Counted from the first letter of the stretch, positions 9,320-19,007 are shown. The stretch is 64,000 nucleotides of DNA from Paracoccus sp. SCSIO 75233 (GCF_027912675.1 NZ_CP115757.1:2419501-2483500); one strand, 5' to 3'. Program-made: numbers and translations. Notes: a model not told the origin generated them from the sequence alone.

Positions 9320-9335
9320 TTCCTGCGCGCAGGAA
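9320..9335. promoter_or_regulatory. 16-bp perfect palindrome upstream of hsp20
   Basis: TTCCTGCGCGCAGGAA is self-complementary over all 16 positions and lies 78 nt before the hsp20 start, between CCTTGTTC (about 9315-9322) and TATTAT (9342-9347), which resemble a loosely spaced -35/-10 pair. It could be an operator for a dimeric repressor, or a hairpin in the leader RNA. I see no conserved ROSE thermometer pattern near the start codon. The role is inferred from position only. Confidence 0.4.
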
Positions 9336-9413
9336 TTCACATATTATCAACTGGGTCGCCGCTTCAGGGACCCGCTTAATCAGGACGAGTCGCTGTATAA
9401 GGGCTTGAAACAT

Positions 9414-9824
9414 ATGACGAAGCTGACACTGGCCACGCACCCGCATCTGCTGGGTTTCGATCAGATCGAACGACTGGCGGAACGCGCCGCAAAAGGGGCC
9501 GAGGGCTATCCGCCCTATAATATCGAACACCACGCCCCGGACGGGTTCACCATCACGCTTGCGGTTGCCGGTTTTGCCGATGACGATCTCCAGATCGCGC
9601 TTGAAAACCGCCAGCTCACCATCAGCGGACGCCAGCCGGAAGGCGACGAGGGTCGCGTTTTCCTGCATCGCGGTATCGCCGCGCGGGCGTTTCAGCGCAG
9701 CTTCGTTCTCGCCGACGGCGTCGAGGTCGGGGGGGCAAAGCTCGAAAACGGGCTTCTCTCCATCTCGCTGCACCGCAAACAGCAGCAAAGCGTCGTCCAG
9801 ACCATACCGATCAGCCGAAACTAG
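9414..9824 (+). CDS. Small heat shock protein, Hsp20 family
   Basis: A 136-residue cytoplasmic chaperone with one alpha-crystallin domain: PPYNIEHHAPDGFTITLAVAGF (about residues 33-54) opens it and LENGLLSISLHR near residue 110 contains the typical G-x-L motif. Such proteins hold unfolded clients for Hsp70. ATG at 9414 is preceded only by a weak GGG-type site, and the frame is open upstream, so a slightly different start is possible. It forms an operon with the DUF1150 gene 13 nt downstream, a pairing common in this family. Control by the RpoH encoded in this window is plausible but not demonstrated by a clear promoter. Confidence 0.9.
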   Translation: MTKLTLATHPHLLGFDQIERLAERAAKGAEGYPPYNIEHHAPDGFTITLAVAGFADDDLQIALENRQLTISGRQPEGDEGRVFLHRGIAARAFQRSFVLADGVEVGGAKLENGLLSISLHRKQQQSVVQTIPISRN

Positions 9825-9837
9825 GAAGGGGATCGCA

Positions 9838-10065
9838 ATGCATACGAAATTCGACAAACTGCCGGAAGTTGACGGCAACACCGTCTATGTCCGCGAAGTC
9901 GCCACCGAAACCTTGCCGGAGGAGGTCCGTCAGCAGGTGCCCGGCGTCGACAGCCTCTATGCCGTTCACGGCGTCGACGGCGCGCGGCTGGCCTTGGTCA
10001 AGGATCGCAAGCTGGCCTTCTTTCTGGCCCGCCAGAACGATCTCAGCCCGGTCAGCGTTCACTGA
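9838..10065 (+). CDS. DUF1150 family protein
   Basis: A 75-residue protein, MHTKFDKLPEVDGNTVYV..., with a VREV-x-x-E-x-LPEEVRQQ segment and a C-terminal ALVKDRKLAFFLARQNDL. It matches the DUF1150 family, which typically follows small heat shock genes in alphaproteobacteria. The function is unknown. A very good ribosome site (GGAAGGGG) lies 7 nt before the ATG. Cotranscription with hsp20 suggests a helper or heat-inducible regulator; this is context, not proof. Confidence 0.85.
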   Translation: MHTKFDKLPEVDGNTVYVREVATETLPEEVRQQVPGVDSLYAVHGVDGARLALVKDRKLAFFLARQNDLSPVSVH

Positions 10066-10093
10066 TCCGATCATTCATTGACCCGACAATGAT

Positions 10094-10112
10094 GCGGCCC
10101 GGACCGGGCCGC
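10094..10112. terminator. GC hairpin between converging genes
   Basis: GCGGCCCG and CGGGCCGC pair over 8 bp around GAC. It sits between the DUF1150 gene and the converging glycosyltransferase gene, 28 nt after the first stop and 2 nt before the second, so it may end both transcripts. No U-tract follows on either strand, so termination efficiency is uncertain. Confidence 0.5.
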
Positions 10113-10114
10113 GC

Positions 10115-10924
10115 TCAGCCCGGCCAGCCATATTCGCGCAGCATCGCCGCAACCGCTCGGTCATTGCCGTCGCCGGTCAGGTTGCCGCTGCGCAGATTGC
10201 GGGCCTGACTTCCCGGCCACTCCACGATGCGGAACTTGCCACCGATCTTCTCCGGCAGGCTCCCGGCCATGCGATGCATCCAGTACAGCCAGACATCGTC
10301 CGCCGACGGCGCAAGCCGCTGGAATTTCGCCGCATCCGTCACATCGGGATGAAACACACCCGGCGCATACAGCACCCCACCCACGCCGGTCGGAAACACC
10401 AGCTTGCCTGCGGCGGGCGCGTCCATATTCCGCCGCCACGCCTGATAAGATTGCGGCTGCCCGGTATTGTCCAGCACGACCTCATGCGCGCGATGACACA
10501 CCACCCCGGCACTCGCCCGCCCCACCAGAGCGGCGAGCCAGTCCGGCCCGTAATACACATCGTCATCGGCGGTCACGATATAGCTGTCAGGTGCCTCAAG
10601 CAGCGTCGGCACGATCTTCTTGTAGGATTTCCAGTTCGGGCAGAACTTGACCTCAACGCCCATCTGCCCGATCCGGTCGGGCAGCGCGTCCCGGTCCTCC
10701 TCATCCAGCCACAAAATGATCCGGTCGGGCCGCACAGTCTGGCGGCTCAGCGATTCCAGCACCATCACAACCGCCGGAAACCGCGCCGCATAGCTGGTCA
10801 GGCTGACAATCAGCGGCGCATCCAGACCATGTGCAGCGGGTTCAAAATCCCGCCCCGCGATCTCCGCCCGCGCCCGCGCAATCCGCCGGTCATGTTTCCA
10901 GCGACGAAACCAGCCGAAACTCAT
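10115..10924 (-). CDS. Glycosyltransferase-like protein
   Basis: A 269-residue putative nucleotide-sugar transferase of the GT-A type. The start of the fold is IVSLTSYAARFPAVVMVLESL (about residue 38-58) followed by RPDRIILWLDEED, and a DDD metal-binding motif occurs in YIVTADDDVYYG near residue 118. The mapping to a defined GT family is uncertain, and donor and acceptor are unknown. The ATG at 10924 overlaps the stop of the upstream transferase gene (ATGA), so the two are coupled. No membrane segment; probably acts at the inner face of the membrane on surface glycan precursors (inference). Confidence 0.75.
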   Translation of the reverse strand: MSFGWFRRWKHDRRIARARAEIAGRDFEPAAHGLDAPLIVSLTSYAARFPAVVMVLESLSRQTVRPDRIILWLDEEDRDALPDRIGQMGVEVKFCPNWKSYKKIVPTLLEAPDSYIVTADDDVYYGPDWLAALVGRASAGVVCHRAHEVVLDNTGQPQSYQAWRRNMDAPAAGKLVFPTGVGGVLYAPGVFHPDVTDAAKFQRLAPSADDVWLYWMHRMAGSLPEKIGGKFRIVEWPGSQARNLRSGNLTGDGNDRAVAAMLREYGWPG

Positions 10925-11700
10925 CCCTGCCAAGCCTTCCGCAGCCAGTCGATCCTGCCGATCCGCCGATACCATTTATGCCCCCGCCCGGCGAACACAT
11001 CCTCCATCTTCGGCGCACCGGCAAAGGCGACGATCTTCGCGCCATCGGGCAGGGTCGGGTCAGCGAAATAGCTGCGGAAATTCCGCGGAACGCAATCATT
11101 CTTGAAGCTGACCACCCAGCCTTTCGGCCAGTAATTCAGATGCCCGTGCCTCGCCAGTTGCGCGCTCTGGAACTGCTGGCTGATTTCATAACCCGAGGTC
11201 GCGGCCTTCGGGTCAGCCAGATAAGCGTCGAGGATATAGGTGTGATCCCCCACCACATAGCGAAACACCGAGGAATTGCCGACCGAGTGTAAAAACCGAT
11301 CCCGCTCCGGGTTCACCTTGCGCAGCGGCTTCGGGCGGAACAGATCGTCATCGCGGATGATGAAGAAATCGCCCTCCAGATCGAAGAAGGGCGACAGATC
11401 GTCGACCACAACCAGATCCAGATCCAGAAACAGCGCCACCTGCCCGGTCATCCCGCCAAGATCGCGCCGGAACAGCGCCAGCTTGCGCCAGCGTGTGTCG
11501 CCATGCCCCTCCGGCAATCCAAGCTCCGGCAGCGGCAGGCAGTCGACGCCCGCGTCGATGCCCTCGGCATCATCGGTGAAACAAACGAAACGATGCGGCC
11601 GGGCCAGATTGCGCTCAACCTGCGCGTAAAGCCGGTTCACATCTTCGGCCCCATACATGGTGCCCCACTTCATGCAGATGATATTCACGATGTCGGACAT
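10921..11700 (-). CDS. Glycosyltransferase-like protein (GT-A, DxD)
   Basis: A 259-residue protein beginning MSDIVNIICMKWGTMYG. It has a nucleotide-sugar fold signature RFVCFTDDAEGI near residue 40 and a DLDLVVVDDL segment near 95 with DxD metal ligands. It resembles the glycosyltransferases annotated for capsule or cell-surface glycan synthesis; exact family and sugar are not evident. Overlaps the following transferase gene by 4 nt. A terminator at 11716-11744 separates it from the sulfate activation gene upstream, so the pair may have its own start of transcription. Confidence 0.75.
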   Translation of the reverse strand: MSDIVNIICMKWGTMYGAEDVNRLYAQVERNLARPHRFVCFTDDAEGIDAGVDCLPLPELGLPEGHGDTRWRKLALFRRDLGGMTGQVALFLDLDLVVVDDLSPFFDLEGDFFIIRDDDLFRPKPLRKVNPERDRFLHSVGNSSVFRYVVGDHTYILDAYLADPKAATSGYEISQQFQSAQLARHGHLNYWPKGWVVSFKNDCVPRNFRSYFADPTLPDGAKIVAFAGAPKMEDVFAGRGHKWYRRIGRIDWLRKAWQG

Positions 11701-11713
11701 TCGGTCTCCGCAA

Positions 11714-11744
11714 TGAAAAGCGCCGGATCATCATGACCCGGCGC
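11714..11744 (-). terminator. Rho-independent terminator after sat-cysC
   Basis: Read on the minus strand, GCGCCGG (11744-11738) pairs with CCGGCGC (11726-11720) and is followed directly by TTTTC. It sits 24 nt past the sulfate activation gene stop and 20 nt before the glycosyltransferase start, so it should end the sulfate gene transcript. Confidence 0.75.
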
Positions 11745-11767
11745 GCGATTTTCTTCAATTCAAAGGC

Positions 11768-13477
11768 TCAGTTCAGCCCGATCAGGCCCATCTGCTCCAG
11801 CTTCAGCAGAACCTGATGGGCGGCATTATCCACGTCGATATCGGTGGTGTCCACGCGCAGCTCGGGCGCCTGCGGTTCTTCATAGGGGTCCGAGATGCCG
11901 GTGAATTCCTTGATCTTGCCTTCCCGCGCCAGCTTGTACAGCCCCTTGCGGTCACGACGCTCGCACTCCTCCAGAGGGGTGGAGACATGGACCTCGGCGA
12001 AAGCCCCATATTGCTCCACCATCTCGCGCACGGCACGGCGGGTGGAGGTGTAAGGCGCGATCGGCGCGCAGATGGCGATGCCGCCATTCTTGGTGATCTC
12101 GGACGCGACATAGCCGATCCGCTTAATGTTGATGTCCCGGTGCTCCTTGCTGAACCCCAGTTCGGAGGACAGATGCTTCCGCACCACGTCGCCATCCAGC
12201 AGCGTGACCGGACGCCCGCCCATCTCCATCAGCTTGACCATCAGCGCGTTTGCAACGGTGGATTTGCCGCTGCCCGACAGCCCGGTAAAGAACACCGTGA
12301 AGCCCTGCTGTGCACGCGGCGGCGACGTCCGGCGAAGCTGCTGAACCACCTCCGGGAAGCTGAACCACTCGGGAATATCCAGCCCCTCGCGCAGACGGCG
12401 GCGCAGTTCGGTGCCCGAGATATTCAGCACCGTCACGCCATCCTCGATCTCGTCGGCAGGCTCGTATTGCGCACGCTCCTCGACATAGACCATATGCTTG
12501 AAATCGACCATCTTCACGCCGATTTCGTCCTCGTGCTGACGGAACAGCTCCTGCGCGTCATAGGGGCCGTAGAAATCCTCCCCGGAGGAGTTCTTGCCCG
12601 GACCGGCATGATCGCGCCCGACGATGAAATGCGTCGCCCCGTGATTGCGGCGGATCAGCCCGTGCCACACCGCCTCGCGCGGACCGGCCATCCGCATGGC
12701 GAGGTTCAACAGCGACAGCGTCGTCGTCGCCTGCGGATATTTGTCCAGCACCGCCTCGTAGCAGCGCACGCGGGTAAAGTGATCCACGTCGCCCGGCTTG
12801 GTCATGCCGACAACCGGATGGATCATCAGGTTCGCCTGCGCCTCACGCGCGGCCCGGAAGGTCAGCTCCTGATGGGCACGGTGCAGCGGGTTGCGGGTCT
12901 GGAACACCACGACCTTGCGCCAGCCCAGCTTCTTGAACATCGCGCGCAGCTCGTTCGGGGTATTGCGGCGACCGCGGAAATCGTAATGCGTCGGCGCCTG
13001 CAAACCCTTCACCGGACCGCCCAGATAAACCGGCCCCGCCTGATTATGCAGATAGTTCACCGCCGGATGCGCCAGATCGTCGGCCCCGAACACCTTCTCC
13101 GCCTCAAGCGACTTGTTCGGCACCCATTTATCCGTCACCGACATGACCGCCAGGATCACGCCTTCCTGATCGCGCAGCGCAATATCCGTCCCCGGCTCCA
13201 GCCCCTCGGCGAATTTCTCCGACACGTCCAGCGTGATCGGCATCGGCCAGAGCGAGCCGTCGGCCAGCCGCATATCCTTCACGACGCCATCGTAATCGGC
13301 TTCGCTCAGAAACCCTTTCAGCGGATGGAACCCGCCATTCATCAGCAGTTCCAGATCGCAGATCTGGCGCGGGGTCAAATCCCAGCTCGGCATATGGCCG
13401 GCATCGATCTTCAGCGCGGCGGCGGCCTCGTCAGAGACGTAAAGTTCAGGAATAGGGGTCTGGTTGGCTATGGTCAT
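11768..13477 (-). CDS. Bifunctional ATP sulfurylase / APS kinase
   Basis: A 569-residue fusion that activates sulfate: ATP + sulfate to APS, then APS + ATP to PAPS. The N-terminal ATP sulfurylase part has the PUA-like region, QTRNPLHRAHQELT near residue 193-206 and GRDHAGPGK near 290. The C-terminal kinase begins at about residue 385 and has the Walker A loop GLSGSGKST near 398, then DGDVVRKHLSSELGFSKEHR. A fusion of Sat then CysC is common in Rhodobacteraceae; this one encodes both reactions in one chain. No cysH, cysI or sulfotransferase lies in the window, so whether PAPS feeds assimilation or sulfation is open. A promoter is expected in the 169-nt gap upstream. Confidence 0.95.
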   Translation of the reverse strand: MTIANQTPIPELYVSDEAAAALKIDAGHMPSWDLTPRQICDLELLMNGGFHPLKGFLSEADYDGVVKDMRLADGSLWPMPITLDVSEKFAEGLEPGTDIALRDQEGVILAVMSVTDKWVPNKSLEAEKVFGADDLAHPAVNYLHNQAGPVYLGGPVKGLQAPTHYDFRGRRNTPNELRAMFKKLGWRKVVVFQTRNPLHRAHQELTFRAAREAQANLMIHPVVGMTKPGDVDHFTRVRCYEAVLDKYPQATTTLSLLNLAMRMAGPREAVWHGLIRRNHGATHFIVGRDHAGPGKNSSGEDFYGPYDAQELFRQHEDEIGVKMVDFKHMVYVEERAQYEPADEIEDGVTVLNISGTELRRRLREGLDIPEWFSFPEVVQQLRRTSPPRAQQGFTVFFTGLSGSGKSTVANALMVKLMEMGGRPVTLLDGDVVRKHLSSELGFSKEHRDINIKRIGYVASEITKNGGIAICAPIAPYTSTRRAVREMVEQYGAFAEVHVSTPLEECERRDRKGLYKLAREGKIKEFTGISDPYEEPQAPELRVDTTDIDVDNAAHQVLLKLEQMGLIGLN

Positions 13478-13646
13478 GTCAGATGCTCGGTGGGCTTTTC
13501 ATATATCAATTGCGCCGGGCGGATTGCGCCGGACGAAAGCTCCGGTCGCCTTAGCCCCCGGCTAACTTCTTTTCAACTCAATTGCCCAATTAGCTGCCAT
13601 GCGTGACAAAAAAAATGCGTGAAATGCGAATTTAATAGCCGCCCAA

Positions 13647-14150
13647 TCAGATTTTCCGGCTGTCATAAGCCCAATGCAAAACTGCCTGCCTCTGCCGAGG
13701 GCGGCAAAATACATCCCCCGTATCGCACGCCTTGCGTAACTGCCCGATATGTCTACGCATTGCGCGCCAACGCCCAATCTGACGCGCATCATCGGAATGA
13801 CGCCGGCCCATAAAATAACGGCAATACCACTGGAACCAACCACGCGGATCGTCGTCATGAATCCAACCTTTGCGCCGCCATTCCGATAATGGCTGGCTGG
13901 CATGGACGCCAAAACAATTCATCTCTTTATCCGGCTTGCCGGGGGACAGTTTTGCGCCCTCAAACCAATCCGCCGGAAATTCATCCTGACAATCGGTCAT
14001 ATAGCAACCGCCAAACACCCCAAGCGCCAGCATCTCTTTCGGCGTCAGATCGGGCGAGAACCCTTCCGCGAAATCCTCGCCCGTTTTCAACGTCAACTCG
14101 TAGCTGTAGCCCTGCTGCATCTTGTCATCGACATCGATTCGCCGGGCCAT
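13647..14150 (-). CDS. Conserved protein of unknown function
   Basis: A 167-residue soluble protein with unusual conserved blocks: TPKEMLALGVFGGCYMTD (about residues 36-53), EFPADWF, then DPRGWFQWYCRYFMGRR and RQRQAVLHWAYD near the C-terminus. It is rich in Trp, Tyr and Arg and has four to five Cys residues, mostly single. I recognise the pattern as one shared by bacterial and fungal proteins but know no function. It starts 4 nt after the trxB stop on the same strand, so it is almost certainly cotranscribed with thioredoxin reductase; a link to redox or nucleic acid chemistry is speculation. Confidence 0.8.
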   Translation of the reverse strand: MARRIDVDDKMQQGYSYELTLKTGEDFAEGFSPDLTPKEMLALGVFGGCYMTDCQDEFPADWFEGAKLSPGKPDKEMNCFGVHASQPLSEWRRKGWIHDDDPRGWFQWYCRYFMGRRHSDDARQIGRWRAMRRHIGQLRKACDTGDVFCRPRQRQAVLHWAYDSRKI

Positions 14151-14154
14151 CAGC

Positions 14155-15171
<1,017 letters not shown>

Positions 15172-15318
15172 CTACAGCTAATGCGCCGCGTCCCGGCCTT
15201 CAATCTCGACCGCGATTTTGCCAGATTTCAGCATGGGGCAAAACAGCATCTGCGAAATAATATTGCGCGAAACCCGGCCAAGGTATAGCTAAGCAAAAAA
15301 TTGACAGAAGGTTATCGG

Positions 15319-15816
15319 ATGGCTGCAAGCAAGCTTGACGACATCGACCGCAAGATTCTGGCTGAGCTTCAGGCCGATGGCCGAATGACAAATGTCGAAC
15401 TGGCCCGCCGCGTCGGCATTTCCGCCCCACCCTGCCTGCGCCGGGTCCGGGTGCTGGAAGAGGCAGGATATATCCGTGGCTACCATGCCGCCCTCAACCG
15501 GGAACAGCTTGGTTTCGAGGTGCAGGTCTTTGCAATGGTCCGGCTGACGAATCAGTCTGATGCGGAACTGGCCGAATTCGAACGCCGCGCCGAGGCATGG
15601 CCGCTGGTCCGCGAATGCCACATGCTGAACGGCGAAATCGACTTTATCCTGAAATGCGTCGCCCCCGAATTGTCGGCCTTTCAGCGATTTCTGACCCAGC
15701 ACCTGACCGCCGCGCCGAATGTCGCCTCGGTCCGCACCTCGATGGTGATCCGCTGCGCGAAGGATGAACCCGGCGTACCGATCTCCCTCATCGGATCACA
15801 GCCCGACGAATTCTGA
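15319..15816 (+). CDS. Lrp/AsnC family transcriptional regulator
   Basis: A 165-residue regulator with an N-terminal winged helix-turn-helix (LDDIDRKILAELQADGR, then NVELARRVGISAPPCLRRV, residues about 6-48) and a C-terminal ligand-binding RAM domain (VRECHMLNGEIDFILKC near 92-108). The start at 15319 follows AAGG by 7-8 nt; a TTG at 15301 is possible but less likely. Such regulators usually sense an amino acid and control adjacent genes. Placed divergently from trxB, a pairing I associate with this family; whether it controls trxB is unknown. Confidence 0.9.
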   Translation: MAASKLDDIDRKILAELQADGRMTNVELARRVGISAPPCLRRVRVLEEAGYIRGYHAALNREQLGFEVQVFAMVRLTNQSDAELAEFERRAEAWPLVRECHMLNGEIDFILKCVAPELSAFQRFLTQHLTAAPNVASVRTSMVIRCAKDEPGVPISLIGSQPDEF

Positions 15817-15886
15817 GCCGCTGACGGATCGCGCCTCTTTCAGCTTTCAGCGGATGTCACAGGCGGATTTATCCAGAACCGGCCCG

Positions 15887-15925
15887 GTGTACGAGCTGTG
15901 TACGCGCGGTGTACAGATTGTGCAC
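15887..15925 (+). repeat. Four 11-bp spaced direct repeats GTGTAC/GTGCAC
   Basis: GTGTAC starts at 15887, 15898 and 15909 and GTGCAC at 15920, each separated by exactly 5 variable bases, giving a period of 11 bp, about one turn of B-DNA. The array lies in the 133-nt gap between the ends of the converging lrp and pgeF genes. The next expected position (15931) reads GCGCGG, so the array stops there. No gene starts here, so its role is not explained by ordinary promoter control. Confidence 0.8.
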
Positions 15926-15949
15926 GCATTGCGCGGTCGGAAATCGGCC

Positions 15950-16714
15950 TCAGATCGTGATCGCAGATATAAGCCGACCGTAATCCGGCTCCCCATTATG
16001 CGTGCTACGGCGGTAGGAGAAGAAGCGTTCCGCGTCGGAATAGGTGCAATGTCCGGTCCACGCCGCCTCGACCCCCGCTTCGCGCAGTTTCGTCAACCCG
16101 AATCCGGGCAGGTCGAACATCGGCTTTCCCGCCGGGCCGCCTGCGAAAAATCTCGCATATTCAGGCTCCTCGGCAGTGAATTCCTCCATGAAGTCCCAGC
16201 CGACCTCATAAGCCCTTTGCGAAATCGACGGCCCGATCACGGCCCTGATATTCTCCGCGCCCAGGCCCCGCATCGCCTCCGCCGTGGCCTCCAGAACCCC
16301 CGCCAGCGCGCCTTTCCAGCCCGCATGAGCCGCGCCGATCACGCCGTTTTCCGAGTCCGCGAACAGCACCGGCTGGCAATCCGCCGTCAGCACCGAAAGC
16401 GCGACGCCCGGCACGGTTGAGACCATCGCATCGGCGCGGTTCTCATTGATTTGGCTGATATCGTCATGCTCGGTGACGACCACCACCTCGGCGGAATGAA
16501 CCTGATGCACACCGGCCAGCCGCTCCGGCCCGACGCCCATTGCCTCGGCCACACGATCCCGGTTGGTGGCTACGACATCACGCTGGTCACCCGATCCGCG
16601 ACCGCAATTCAGCCCGGCAAAAACACCGGAACTCGCCCCGCCCTTGCGCGTGAAGAAGCCATGCCGGACCCCGCCCAGCAGATCATGCGTCAGGATTTCA
16701 AGCATAAGTTTCAT
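15950..16714 (-). CDS. pgeF: Purine nucleoside phosphorylase / laccase-domain protein (YfiH, PgeF)
   Basis: A 254-residue protein of the DUF152/YfiH family, which has adenosine phosphorylase, adenosine deaminase or, in E. coli, peptidoglycan-editing activity. Zinc ligands are visible as His in GVHQVHSAEVV near residue 68, Cys in VLTADCQPVLF near 113 and His in GAAHAGWKGAL near 130. The ATG at 16714 overlaps the MidA stop; another ATG at 16705 is an alternative. It is the third gene of the lgt-midA-pgeF operon. Confidence 0.9.
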   Translation of the reverse strand: MKLMLEILTHDLLGGVRHGFFTRKGGASSGVFAGLNCGRGSGDQRDVVATNRDRVAEAMGVGPERLAGVHQVHSAEVVVVTEHDDISQINENRADAMVSTVPGVALSVLTADCQPVLFADSENGVIGAAHAGWKGALAGVLEATAEAMRGLGAENIRAVIGPSISQRAYEVGWDFMEEFTAEEPEYARFFAGGPAGKPMFDLPGFGLTKLREAGVEAAWTGHCTYSDAERFFSYRRSTHNGEPDYGRLISAITI

Positions 16715-17768
16715 CTTTCCCCGCCGCTGCACCGCCAATCCGGACAAACCCCGCAGGCGCCTCCGCCCCCCGCGGCCAAATCGCCAACACCCTAAACAAC
16801 TCTCCCATTTCATCCGCATCGGTCAAGCGTCTCGCGGCGATGAGGGCGCCTTTATCACCGGCAGCGGCAAGTTTTTCGGCCCTCGCCGCAATACCGAGCG
16901 TCTGTAATAGCTGGCCCTGATTTGTAAAACCGACCTCGCAGCCAGCCTGAACCGCCGCCGCAGCAAGCGGGGCGAAATCCACATGCGCGGTCAGATCCGC
17001 CTCCCCCGGGGCTGCCAGCGGATCAACGGGTCGGTGCTGCGACAGCGCCTGAAACGTGTCTCCGCGCCCGTTCCAGCCGCCGTAATCGACAATCAGCGCC
17101 ACGCCGCCATGCGCCGCGATCCGCTCGGCGATTTCGCCTGCAATCGCAGGGCCAGCCGGGCATCGCTCCACCACCTCGCCCTCCTGTCCGGGCAGGTCGA
17201 GCGGCATGACCGGCCCCAGCCCAAAGGCCAGCCGCCCGTCCTGAAGCCCGATCAACCGCTCCGCCCAGCCATCTTTGCCGCGCTGAAACTGCTGGATCGG
17301 CAGGGCGTCGAAGAACTCATTCGCGATCAGGAAAAGCGGCTTCTGCGGCAGGTCGCTGACATCATCTATATGCATGACGCCGTCGATCCGCGTCCGCTGC
17401 ACCTCCCGCAGATGCGCCGAGGCCTCGACCATGATTGGCTCTGCCGCGTCCTGCATCCCCGGCACAACCCGGATGGCGCGCCACAGATCGGCCATGAGCG
17501 TCCCGCGACCCGGCCCGATCTCGGTCAGGGCAAAGGGCGCAGGCCGACCCTGATCCAGCCATCCTTGCGCCAGACACAGGCCCAGCAACTCGCCGAACAT
17601 CTGGCTGATCTCCGGCGCCGTGGTGAAATCCCCTGCCGCGCCGAACGGGTCCCGGGTCGCGTAGTAGCCATAATCGGGATGCAGCAGACAAAGCTCCATA
17701 TAGCGCGCGACCGAGATCGGCCCGCTGCGGCGGATTTCATCCGTGATCAGCGGATAAAGCGGCGTCAT
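16698..17768 (-). CDS. SAM-dependent methyltransferase, MidA/NDUFAF7 family
   Basis: A 356-residue class I methyltransferase. SAM-binding [18 protein letters not shown] is near residues 79-96, with [18 protein letters not shown] upstream and [15 protein letters not shown] near 155, the standard MidA pattern. In eukaryotes NDUFAF7 methylates an Arg of complex I; in bacteria the target is not settled. ATG at 17768 overlaps the lgt stop by 4 nt (ATGA), so lgt, midA and pgeF are translated in series. No signal peptide. Confidence 0.9.
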   Translation of the reverse strand: MTPLYPLITDEIRRSGPISVARYMELCLLHPDYGYYATRDPFGAAGDFTTAPEISQMFGELLGLCLAQGWLDQGRPAPFALTEIGPGRGTLMADLWRAIRVVPGMQDAAEPIMVEASAHLREVQRTRIDGVMHIDDVSDLPQKPLFLIANEFFDALPIQQFQRGKDGWAERLIGLQDGRLAFGLGPVMPLDLPGQEGEVVERCPAGPAIAGEIAERIAAHGGVALIVDYGGWNGRGDTFQALSQHRPVDPLAAPGEADLTAHVDFAPLAAAAVQAGCEVGFTNQGQLLQTLGIAARAEKLAAAGDKGALIAARRLTDADEMGELFRVLAIWPRGAEAPAGFVRIGGAAAGKDETYA

Positions 17769-18628
17769 CTCGGCGGTCGCGACATCGCGCGATAGATGAA
17801 GAACAGCCCCAGAAGCAGCATTGGCAGGGACAAAAGCTGCCCCATGCTCAGCCCAAGCGCGACCCGGCCCAGCGGGTTGTCCGGGGTGATGAACTGCGCA
17901 TCCGCGACCCGGAAGAACTCCACGAAGATCCGCGCGAGCGCGTAACCTGACAGGAATACGCCAAGCGCCAGACCGGGCCTGCGAAGACCGCCACGGGACA
18001 CCAGCAGCCACAAGACCAGCCCCAGAAGAAGCCCTTCCAGACCGGCCTCATAAAGCTGGCTGGGATGACGGGCGCACAGCCCTTCAACGCCCGGACAATT
18101 CTGCGCCGCATCGCCCGGAAAGATCACGCCCCACGGCAGATCGGTCGGACGGCCCCAAAGCTCTGCATTGATGAAATTGGCAATCCGGCCAAAGAAAAGC
18201 CCGATCGGCGCGACCACGGCAAGCGCGTCAGCCAACCGCAAGGGTTCGACATCATTGCGCCGCGCCCACCACCATGCGGCGATGACCACGCCCAGAAACC
18301 CGCCGTGGAAGGCCATGCCGCCTTCCCAGACCTTCAGGATTTGCAGCGGATTGGCCAGATAATAACCCGGCTGATAGAACAGCACGAAGCCAAGCCGCCC
18401 GCCGATCACCACGCCGGCCACGATCCAGGTCAGCAATTCCTCGACCTTCGCCGCCTCCATCGGGGCAGCGTCGCCCCAGATGCGGTCGGACTTCATCAGC
18501 CGCCAGACCGCCCATGCCCCCAGAACGAGCCCGGCCAGATAGGCCATTGCGTACCAGCGCAGTGAAAACTGGAACTCTCCCAGTGAAATTGTGAAGATTT
18601 CCGGTGAGATGTCGGGAAACGGTATCAT
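17765..18628 (-). CDS. lgt: Prolipoprotein diacylglyceryl transferase
   Basis: A 287-residue inner-membrane enzyme with about seven hydrophobic segments. It moves a diacylglyceryl group from phosphatidylglycerol to the lipobox Cys of prolipoproteins. The Lgt signature [17 protein letters not shown] lies near residues 147-163, and HGGFLGV near 105 is the conserved His-Gly region. First gene of an operon with midA and pgeF. Reads away from ubiK. Confidence 0.95.
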   Translation of the reverse strand: MIPFPDISPEIFTISLGEFQFSLRWYAMAYLAGLVLGAWAVWRLMKSDRIWGDAAPMEAAKVEELLTWIVAGVVIGGRLGFVLFYQPGYYLANPLQILKVWEGGMAFHGGFLGVVIAAWWWARRNDVEPLRLADALAVVAPIGLFFGRIANFINAELWGRPTDLPWGVIFPGDAAQNCPGVEGLCARHPSQLYEAGLEGLLLGLVLWLLVSRGGLRRPGLALGVFLSGYALARIFVEFFRVADAQFITPDNPLGRVALGLSMGQLLSLPMLLLGLFFIYRAMSRPPR

Positions 18629-18749
18629 GACGGTCCTTTTTTAGACGCGGGCACGCTAGCCGCCCGCGCGCCTGTGTCAATCCCGCACGCGATATTGAAC
18701 CCAACGGCACGACGCCCCATATAGCCCGAAACAGATTTCAGGAGGACAT

Positions 18750-19007
18750 ATGTCCACGCAAAACAAGTTCTTCGACGATATGTCGAAGATGATGACGAAC
18801 GCCATGGGTGTGGCGCAGGGTGCGAAGGACGAGGCGGAAACTGCCTTCAATTCCTGGATCGACCGCTGGCTGGCCGAGCGTAACCTTGTCACCCGCGAGG
18901 AATTCGACGCGGTGCGCGACATGGCGATCAAGGCGCGGACGGAAAATGCCGAACTCAAGGCCCGTCTGGATGCGCTTGAGGCCGGACGCGGCCGCGATCA
19001 GGGCTGA
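18750..19007 (+). CDS. ubiK: Ubiquinone biosynthesis accessory factor UbiK
   Basis: An 85-residue protein of the BMFP/YqiC group: FFDDMSKMMTNAMGVAQG at the N-terminus, a central helix, and a C-terminal coiled coil ending AELKARLDALEAG. UbiK assists the late aerobic ubiquinone hydroxylation complex in gamma- and alphaproteobacteria. A strong AGGAGG ribosome site is present (CAGGAGGACAT before the ATG). Its 3' end overlaps the converging DUF6476-type gene by 10 nt. Confidence 0.88.
   Translation: MSTQNKFFDDMSKMMTNAMGVAQGAKDEAETAFNSWIDRWLAERNLVTREEFDAVRDMAIKARTENAELKARLDALEAGRGRDQG

Noticed and set aside
9222..9413. ROSE-type RNA thermometer before hsp20
   Set aside because: I do not see the conserved anti-Shine-Dalgarno hairpin next to the start codon; only an upstream palindrome is clear.
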